From positions 70,339,345-70,403,344 of the forward strand of contig NC_087062.1 of assembly GCF_963678635.1 (NCBI RefSeq): a DNA stretch of 64,000 nucleotides, written 5' to 3'. The notes under the pieces were generated by a model. That model saw nothing but the letters and a program-made list of their open reading frames with translations, searched no databases and was not told the DNA's origin. Below, in pieces: positions 56,201 to 64,000 of the stretch. The number at the start of each line of letters is the position of its first letter. The stretch's first letter is position 1. The stretch comes from Symsagittifera roscoffensis. Lineage: Eukaryota; Xenacoelomorpha; Acoela; Convolutidae. The position numbers and the translations under genes were made by a program.

Positions 56201-57556
56201 GTCTCCGGTGGGTTTGTACGCGCGCTGATTTTCGTGAAAAACCCAAACCCGCAACTTTGGTAACCGCAACTTTTGGCGCGACTACGGTGGTCATTATTTC
56301 GATCCTGAGGCTGTTTGGTTTTATGCTTTTTGAACAATAAGCAATTAGTTCAACAATTAATTGGCTCCAAAAAAGAATCAGATCCATATTGATTAACTGA
56401 AAAAATAAGAACTACAGGGCAGTATCCTGTTTTTCTTTTAGTTAAGAGACGCTCTGATAGTTTTACCTCCGCAAAACTAGTGTGCAACTCAAATCTTTGT
56501 CAAAAATGATAAGGTAACCAATGTCAATCTCCTAAGCTCAAAACCATTAAGTTATGGTGCTTACGATTAATAGAATTTTATCGTAAGATTCCAATAAACC
56601 TGGGAGTTTTGAGATTTTTAGTTCAGATTTCCACAATTAAGAAACAAGTTAAAAATAGCAAATGGTACCAAACTACAAGGGTAAGTTTATAGCTTAGACT
56701 AATTTGTTCTGGACGTGTTTCTGACACGTGGGCAAAATGGGTGGTACTTAGTTGATATTAACTCATGTTGCGACATCCCCTTTCTGTAATTAAAACCCTA
56801 CCGCTCTCTTGCCTAAAAACAAGATTCCGCCTATCTTTAGTACTTTATGAATGGTAAATGGGATGTGTTTTTATCTGGTTTAGACCGGTAGACATATTTT
56901 GATATGGTTCAAAAGACAGACATTGTTTTTACCCTGTTTTTAAGGGTGCTGGTTACAATAAGAAAAACAACCTTTTGAAGATTCATGAAAGAGTGCCGTT
57001 GAATGGGCATCATTTAGAACTACTCGATGAATCAATCGATATTATGAAATGAATCGGTATTTGGAACCTAATCTTTCCATAAATATTACATGTTCAATAA
57101 AGACGCATAGACTCAAGTGCGTAGAAAGGTAACTTCAATAGAGCTTTGATTACTTCTCTCCACGGCTATTTTTTTGGAAAAGTCATCAACCAGATTGGTT
57201 ACAAGACATCCTGTTTACGTTAACCTTAGATAGAAAGTTTTTTATCAGAATTTAAGTCAAGGGTGCAAGGGGAGAGGCGCAAATATAAAACTCATTTGCT
57301 CAAAATTGTTTATCTTTTCAAAAGGGGTCTGATATTTCATCCGGTTTCAAAAAGGAAATGAACTCTCAAATTTATTAACACGGGCCAAACGATTTCTATG
57401 ATTTTTACAGTGTCATAGCGGTTTGGACTCCCAAAAACACAAAAACCACTGTTTTTGGTATAAACCAACAAAAATCAAACAGATGAAAAAAATACAAGTA
57501 AAAAATGGATAAAAAACAGCTCTACGGCAAAAATAGGTGATGGAGACTTTTACCTG
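53203..57556. other. Long stretch without recognised genes
   Basis: I searched for TM6/TM7 exons, retroelement domains and structured repeats and found none that I can support. A direct repeat of AATAATCCGGCACTA occurs at about 54238 and 54255. The longest frames are AT-rich and have no recognisable domain. Confidence 0.4.
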
Positions 57557-57691
57557 CAGTAAGACGCGGATCTAGGATTTTCTCGACGGCGGGGGGGGGA
57601 TGCTATTTACAAAAAATATATGTCCTGAAATGTCTTAAAATAGTGCCTAAGAGGGAACATCCACCCTCTTCCTGCCCTTAATCCGCCTCTA
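57557..57691 (+). mobile_element. hAT-type MITE, short internally deleted copy
   Basis: The left end CGCGGATCTAGGATTTTCTCGA and the right end CCCTTAATCCGCCTCTA match the termini of the copy at 57820, with only about 90 bp between them. Confidence 0.6.
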
Positions 57692-57819
57692 CATGCAGGT
57701 CTTATTTCAAAAAGTTTGAAGTTGGGTCAAAACTAACAAAAGAAAAGGGCAAAAAAGCTAAAATTTGGTATACAGTGACCTATGCATACGACTCTTTTGC
57801 AGTTCAGTTCCATTAGATG

Positions 57820-58252
57820 CAGGCGCGGATCTAGGAACTTCTCGAGGGGGAGGGGGAGGATTTTCAAAAAAAAAATTTGTCCACTTTTTTTTTTAGGTCG
57901 ACCGAATTAATTTTCTGAGCTCTCCCAAACCACTATAAAGACCCTAAGTTGACCAAATTTTCTGCGCCGCAGTCAATTTTTTTTTAAAAAAAAAGGCCAA
58001 AAAAAGCGTTTTTAGGCCCTTTTTGGAAAATTTCGACCAATAAATCGCGTTTTTTTGGCGCGCCATCCCCCCTCAAAGTTTGTTTTAAAAAACAATGGCG
58101 CCACAGACGTCTTTAAAAAAGTTTTAAGGTCATTCAGCCAAAAATGGATATCTCAGAATAGTAAAAAGGGGAACCCTTTGGGTCGGCAGGGGGTCAAATT
58201 CCTGAGGCTTGAGCGTCAGCCCCTGCCCCTCTCCCCCCTAAATCCGCCACTG
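57820..58252 (+). mobile_element. hAT-type MITE, full copy with 8-bp target duplication
   Basis: This 433-bp element has inverted termini, CAGGCGCGGATCTAGG and the complement of CTAAATCCGCCACTG. ATTAGATG is present on both sides (57812-57819 and 58253-58260). An eight-base duplication and CAG-type ends are typical of hAT elements. No transposase is encoded. Apparent frames such as 58055-58303 are not genes. Confidence 0.85.
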
Positions 58253-58260
58253 ATTAGATG

Positions 58261-59510
58261 GGTAAAATTAAAGGATAGACGATTGGGACAACACCCCCAT
58301 TAAAATCGACGTTACTGAAACGTTCTTAGTCAATAAAATGGGGTTGACTTTCTTTCGATTAGCAAACCTTTTCTCGATAAAGGCTATATTATTTTTAATG
58401 GTCCTCCATTTAAGCTATTAAAACTAAAGGCTGTAATCAGGTATCAGTTAACGAGTTTACAAAATTTAATTGAGAGTTAACATAAAAATAAAAAAGACTT
58501 AGTTCTCCCCGGTAATAGTACTCCAGCATACCATTGCAAAATTATATCCAAAAGGGATCTATTAATTGTCTTCTGATGGGAAATTTTTCAAAAGTTTGAA
58601 ATGTTTGTTGAAAAACTTCTAAATGAATTTTTTATGATACTAGCAGAGGAAAGGTCATATTTTTCATTTTTTTCAACTGAGTACCAGTAAAAGTTTTTCT
58701 TAAAGCTATATGAATGTTGCCAGGTACTACAATTATTGAAATTTTGCACGCGAGCTCTTTTTTTTCTAGTATAAGCATACCAACCTTTTTATAGTTGTGA
58801 TTTGATCGATATTCAAAAATTTCCAAAAATTTTGCTCAGTTTCTAGAAAAAATAGTTAGAAAGTGTTTGTTTTCATATTACTCTTCATGTTGCTTTATTA
58901 ATTGTGAAAGATTTTGTTATAAGCTTTTGCGTTAATGAAGCCATTGATACTTTGTTTTGAGCTAAACTTGAGTTACCCCATGTACAACAACTGCAATGAT
59001 TTGAAAAAAAAATTGAAAAGGATATTACTTTGGTTTTGGTTTCGTATTTTGTTTTAGCTAGTCACGAGTAGCGCACTTGCACAAAATTGTGAATTTTGCC
59101 TTTGGTCGGAACCTTCTAGGCTAATAGTACAGCAACCACGTATCCTTGTTACCTTTTGGTTTCATGTTTCGAAGCTGCTATTAAATGTTCTATGATAGAT
59201 TTTTATTGAATAAGTTATCTCAATAAGGTCAAAAAAGTGTTGGTCAAAACAGTTGGTAAATCTGTGGAAAATGCCGATGTCCAAGAAACATCGTTGTTTT
59301 TTAGAAAAAAAATATATAGCAGGGAAGGAGTAAGGTTGGTTATTCAGTCGACAGGAAATTAAACCGACGGGAGTTCCAGGCAAACATTTTCAAAACTGGG
59401 AAAATTAGACTATAAAAAGGATCAACTGTGGAGAATAAGCCTCATAAACTTTTCACAGATGTTTAGAATTAAGCATTCATGCTCTTTCTCCAAAGCAATT
59501 CTTTTGAAAT
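58261..59510. other. No feature seen
   Basis: AT-rich sequence without supported genes or repeats. Confidence 0.4.
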
Positions 59511-59963
59511 CCCAAAGCTCGGGGGCGGCTGTTTTAGGCAAAAACTATATTAGGCGAAAATAAAAGTGTTAAAATAAGGCGAAAATTTTGATTGAAAAAG
59601 TGTACTTTTTAGCAAAAACTGTATGTGATTACTTAAGTCATTCCATTGCTACATACAAATACACGTAATATTATTGAAACAGCTAATCAACGAAAAAATA
59701 GTTACCGCTGCAGTCGCGCCATTGTATTGCGAGCTTGCCAACATAGGGTAGGACTCTTTACGAAAATTAGAGCCGGTTATCGCCGCGTAGCGCGTCCACC
59801 GGCGACCTTGAATCGACAAACCGCTTTGTTTTCTTTAAACGCTTCTTGTCAATGTCGTCTGGAAAGTTAGGGGGATTTTTGATAAAATATACACTTTTAT
59901 TATCAAAGTTTTCGCCTAAGTTTAACACTTTTCAGTTCGCCTAATATATACAGCCCCCAAAGC
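59511..59963. mobile_element. Non-autonomous inverted-repeat element, unclassified
   Basis: Two inverted arms of about 50 bp, TATTAGGCGAAAATAAAAGTG on the left and its diverged complement on the right (59907-59958), enclose a GC-richer core. CCCAAAGC flanks both ends (59511-59518 and 59956-59963), a possible 8-bp duplication. The left end has eight extra bases between duplication and arm, so the boundary is not exact. A 74-residue frame inside (59646-59870) is unlikely to be a gene. Confidence 0.65.
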
Positions 59964-61918
59964 AAGTTCAGTGTAGAAAATATACAATCGGAGCATATAC
60001 AGAAGCAATACTAGCCTAGATGAATTTTTCCTGCTCGGCAAATAATTAAGATAAAATTTCCAGACAGCGTTGTGGTTCACGGATGTTCAGCCTACTTTAA
60101 GCTTGTTAAATAAAAAAGTCAGAGTGGACTCAATTTATGAAATATGAACACACTGATAGAAATTATAATCATAAATTCCCAATAAAAAACTATGAAATTT
60201 TGACTGAATATCTCAAAAATTGTTTGCAAGGCGTTTTTTATTATGTTTATGTCATTTAGAGTATCATATAGCTCCCATCCATCTTATGTAGTGTTAAAAA
60301 AACTACGGGATATGATGGTTTTTTTTGCGCCATGTTGAAAACACCTTGATTTAAGAATTGACACAAACCAGTAAATTGTTTATATGTCCACGTTGATTGA
60401 AGGTTGAAGCGCCAGTTGTTTTTCTAGGCTTCTTTGAACTAAAAGAACAGAAAAACAAAAAATTTGTTAACGAAAATAACTCCTGGAAAATTTCACTTTT
60501 CCCTTTCACGTTTCGATTTCAGTTTTAAAAAACTATTTCAACTTTGCTTCAATGCTGATTTAAATTAAACGTACAAAACGTTCAGCATAGAAATGTTTTA
60601 ACGCAATTTTAAATTGGCTTGAGATAAGATACAAAAGAAGAGAACAAAAAATGAAAATTGTTTGGATTTTCACCACAGAATTATTATAGTGTAATATATT
60701 TTTGGGAAATTTGGAACCCAAATTTAACGTCAAAATGGTTCATATACGTTTTTCTTAGTTAACTAAGAATTACGCTTATGCTACGAAGTGAATTGATAAA
60801 CAATTGTTTTAGAAGAAGCCTCTTACACAGCCCTACAACGTTTCAGAAGGATAAAATTGTCAAAAACGGGTAGAAACCGTCTTAAGTTTGTTTTTAAGCA
60901 AAGGTTATCAGTTTTATATAATAAAAAGGACTTTCTTGGTCTATCAAGTAAAAAAGTATTCTCTTAAACACAGTTTTGGAGATTTCATCTTTCTGAAAAT
61001 TCAATGGGCTGTGTCAGAGGCTTCTTCTAATACAAGTTTCTTATCAATTAATTCGCTAGTTTTTATAATTCTTAGCGTTTCCCAAAATTAAATTGCACCA
61101 GTTTAAGTTGAATCAACCCTGTATAATGCAAGGAAATTTGGCAGGGTGAACAAACTTACAATTGGAAGATATGTTTTTTCGCTTTTGTGCACTAAGCCAT
61201 ACTAATGGGTAAAACAATTAAAAAATGAAAAAAAAGAAAAGCCGGGAAAAGTGAAAAAGAGCCGATAATACACGTTAAAATTGATAACCGCATAATTGGC
61301 GTTTTTTCATATATATTACGGAAATTCTTTAATCTTCTTACATTTTTCAATCGGTAAACTTTGCTTTATACTATAAAAAGAAAAAAATTGCAAAATTAAG
61401 GTCTTACGTTTTGTTTAGTTTTTACTTAGGTTTCAAAAAACGACAGTGGGTTTGCTCTGATTGAAAGTCACTGAACATAGTTCAGACTTTTATATAGGTC
61501 GTGCTAATTTTTTTTCAAGGAAAGTCTTACAATGCTCCTTTAACTAAAGAAGTGCAACCATACCTTAAAATGAACATATGAAAGCCCTTAGATATGTATG
61601 CGCTTTTTTAGTTGAATTCAAGTACATTCCTAAGGAGGTAAGCCAAATGCTCTCAAATTTTTAAACGTGATAGCAAAAAAAATGATCGGTTTCTAGTTTA
61701 AAAAGTGAATTGTACTCAAAGTGGAGCAAAAACTTTTAAGAATAACCCAATTTTCTCAAATTTTGTCTCAAATTCAGTCGAAAAACTGCCAAAAAAATTG
61801 CTCCTGAATTGCTTTGAGGCCATTTATGTATAAGTTTAACGTTGGACTTTTTTCCAACAGTCCGTTGGCTTGGTCGATAATCTTTAAATTTGGCACTGCT
61901 GGTTTTAAAAAAGCTCAA
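59964..61918. other. No feature seen
   Basis: About 2 kb of AT-rich sequence without supported genes, RNAs or repeats. Confidence 0.4.
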
Positions 61919-62263
61919 ATCGGGCTCGGGTTTTTTGACAAACTAACTTGGAGTTTTGTAATTTCAAATCGACTATTTTCTGGAGGGGGATGGGAGGACG
62001 GATTTCCAAAAAACCAATCCAAAATTAGGTTGACAAACTCTGTGACTCCAATTAGCCTAATTTAAACCATTTTTTTTGTGCCGCAGGCAAGATTTGAAAA
62101 AAAATGCACAGAAAAGCATTTTAAATTTTTTTTGGAAAGGCTCATAAAAATTTCTTTTTTCTGGCGCGCTCTCCCCCCTCAAAATTACTATATAATCACT
62201 GAAAGGTTTAGGATCGCTCAGTCAAAAATGGAAGCCCTAAAGTCGCCCCTTAATCGGCTACTG
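61919..62263 (+). mobile_element. MITE variant related to the 57820 family
   Basis: It shares the interior blocks (G-run, AGGTTGACAAACTCTGTGACTC, GTGCCGCAGGCAAGATTTG, CCCCCCTCAAA, TCAGTCAAAAATGGAA) and a decayed right end (AATCGGCTACTG) with the hAT-type MITE. Its left end is different and starts ATCGGGCTCGGG. A second copy starts at 63807. Confidence 0.6.
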
Positions 62264-63228
62264 TTTTCGATTTTTCTACTTTATTCCACCCAAAATAATT
62301 TAACAGTGCATCTCTAATACTTTCACGCCTCGTTCAAATCAAAGTTTTGAAATATATAGAATTTGAAAAAATCACCTAGGAGCATTTTAATTCCTAATCT
62401 TTTAATTTGAGATTTTCAAAAAGACCTAGATTTATTGAAAGCCGTGAATGACAAATTGAATCAAGACTGCTCATATCAGCGCGAAGCTCTGAATTTTCTC
62501 ACTGCATTTAAGAGATGGAGAAAAATGGATGAAAATTCCAAAAAAAGGAAAAAGAAGTATCTTTTTGAAGATCATCCCTCACACGTTAGGTAAAATACAA
62601 AGTGATATACATTGCAAAGTCTTAAATCAACCACACTTTTCAAACCACCATAAGTTTACAGAAAATGAACGCAGGTGATCTCAGGACAGCAATACTTTTC
62701 CAATGATATAACAAATTCAGTCAAAATTACGAGTTCAAAACTTTGTGTAGAGAAAAAAATACACCTCGAGCACAGATATTCCCTTATTTTCTCCCAAAAA
62801 AGATTCGGAACAATAATTTAATTTCACGGAATCAACCAATTGGCCTAAAAAAGGATTGCAATCGAGCTCAGATTTGAAAATTGCTTGTCCTAAATTTTTG
62901 TAAAAGTGGCTGAATCATGGTTTCTTGGCTCTTTAAAAAGGCTGTAGAGGCGGTTGTTAGAGACAGTAGCCACTAAGTGGACACTTTCAAGTTCTGTAGC
63001 TAAGCCGATTAGTACTTGTGACGACTTGTGTACTTTTAAAAAGAAAACTGCTGAAAACAATAAATGCAATTTAGATAAAACCTGGCAATTACAAAAAAAA
63101 CAATTCCGATAGTTGAAAGATTGTGTTACGCACTAACGACAATGCCAGAAGCTTGCTTATTTTTATATAAATTGACTGGAATAACTCTAATTCAAGCTTC
63201 AGTAACGATGTTTCAATCACAATATTTT
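62264..63228. other. Mostly featureless, with an inverted repeat-tail fragment
   Basis: At 62463-62491, AAGACTGCTCATATCAGCGC is the reverse complement of the 3' tail of the hairpin-ended repeat, alone and without the body. Nothing else is supported. Confidence 0.4.
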
Positions 63229-63718
63229 GTTCCGACTATTTCTGAAGAAAATGACGGATTATTTTTTGGGGTGGTTTTTTTCTTCAGACAATTTTCGACT
63301 CCTTCAGGAGCAATTTTGACAAAATTTTTTATATTAGTCGAAAGATATTGTTGTGTTCAGCTCAAATTAAAAAAAAAATCATCATCTTTCTTTTTTTTTG
63401 AGTAAAGATATGGGGATTCTAAGATTGCCTATTTGCCCATTTTCGGACAATAAACGAGCAATAAATTTCCTGCTATTAACACGTAAGCATATAAAAAATT
63501 GTTCCAAATTGCATTGATGCATGTCAATTGATCAATTTAAAACTTTGCTTATATAAAACATATCACCTTGTGGAGGACCATTTTCGAAAAAATCTCAACA
63601 AAATTGCATTTTTTCCATTTTTTTTGAAAACTTCATTAACTATTTTAATTTAAACTACCCGTTAGTAATTCAAATTCAGTCGGAACATCATCGTCTATGC
63701 CTTGATATAAGCGGTCTT
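63229..63718 (+). repeat. Hairpin-ended dispersed repeat, copy E
   Basis: It begins GTTCCGACTATTTCTG and ends CTTGATATAAGCGGTCTT. It is diverged and the terminal hairpin has decayed. An inverted tail fragment follows at 63753-63782 (AAGACTGCTTGTATCAGGTC). Confidence 0.65.
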
Positions 63719-63806
63719 GTTGTTACTTTAAGTTTTCATATATGAGCTCAACAAGACTGCTTGTATCAGGTCGAAGCCCTTAAATGTCCCGATTTCCTTT
63801 TATCAT

Positions 63807-64000
63807 ATCGGGCTCGGGTTTTTTTGACAAACTAACTTGAGTTTTGTAATTTCAAATCTACTATTTTCTGGAGGGGGACGGGTGGACGGATTTCCAAAAA
63901 ACTAATCAACAATTAGGTTGACAAACTCTGTGACTCCAATTAGCCCAATTGAAACCAACTTTTTTGTGCCGCACGCAAGATTTGAAAAAAATACACAGAA
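63807..64000 (+). mobile_element. MITE variant, second copy, cut by the window edge
   Basis: Nearly identical to the first 190 bp of 61919-62263 (ATCGGGCTCGGGTTTTTT, then CTATTTTCTGGAGGGGGA). It continues past the end of the window. Confidence 0.75.

Noticed and set aside
58055-58303. 82-residue ORF starting MARHPPSKF
   Set aside because: It lies across the hAT-type MITE and its right target duplication and has no domain.
59646-59870. 74-residue ORF with several Arg and Cys
   Set aside because: It lies wholly inside a non-autonomous inverted-repeat element and has no recognisable domain.
42367-64000. TM6-TM7 exon of the receptor
   Set aside because: I looked for the W-x-P and N-P-x-x-Y type motifs next to splice sites and found none that I could defend.

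Overview
This is eukaryotic, animal (invertebrate metazoan) genomic DNA: AT-rich, intron-containing and packed with transposable elements. The only host gene I can support is on the + strand, a class A (rhodopsin-like) G-protein-coupled receptor of the aminergic type, closest in pattern to muscarinic and histamine-H3-like receptors. I reconstructed five exons from residue motifs and matching splice phases: TM1 (900-1013), TM2-TM3 (9794-9993), TM4 (40762-40940), TM5 plus part of intracellular loop 3 (41574-42036), and more of loop 3 (42244-about 42362). No TM6-TM7 exon is visible, so the gene probably runs past the right edge. I cannot name the species or phylum.

Intron 1 (1014-9793) holds a 200-base assembly gap, a long GATA array and a composite element (3674-9779). 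That element has inverted terminal arrays of a 21-bp repeat and an AT-rich core full of ATTATAATCGATTATAAT-type palindromes. A young BEL/Pao LTR retrotransposon (4006-8539) with apparently identical 307-bp LTRs and a GATTG target duplication is inserted in it. The BEL copy has an intact RT-RNase H-integrase frame on the minus strand, but its gag/protease region is replaced by a segment in the opposite orientation carrying two + strand ORFs.

Intron 2 (9994-40761) holds several copies of a 430-530 bp dispersed repeat with hairpin ends. It also holds the most striking object in the window, an 18.9-kb LTR retroelement (19858-38777). Its 410-bp LTRs are nearly identical and it is flanked by a 4-bp duplication inside a TACATA microsatellite. 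Besides a Ty3/gypsy-type Gag-Pol of over 2,300 residues it has an unusually virus-like 3' half: a separate integrase C-terminal frame, two tiny membrane proteins, a 378-codon frame with no ATG, an 871-residue envelope-like glycoprotein, and two further unrecognised ORFs. These genes overlap or nearly touch. The + strand of the element is strongly A-rich and G-poor. It is followed by about 1.9 kb of TACATA repeat that ends 45 bp before exon 3.

Right of the receptor exons (42367-64000) lies a decayed Ty3/gypsy element present as three partial tandem copies (43311-53202). Beyond it are hAT-type MITEs (one with a clean 8-bp duplication), another inverted-repeat element (59511-59963), more copies of the hairpin-ended repeat, and long stretches without recognisable content.

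The receptor is thus a host gene whose introns are hugely inflated by mobile DNA. Two elements sit within tens of bases of splice acceptors: the inverted-repeat element 14 bp before exon 2, and the microsatellite array 45 bp before exon 3.
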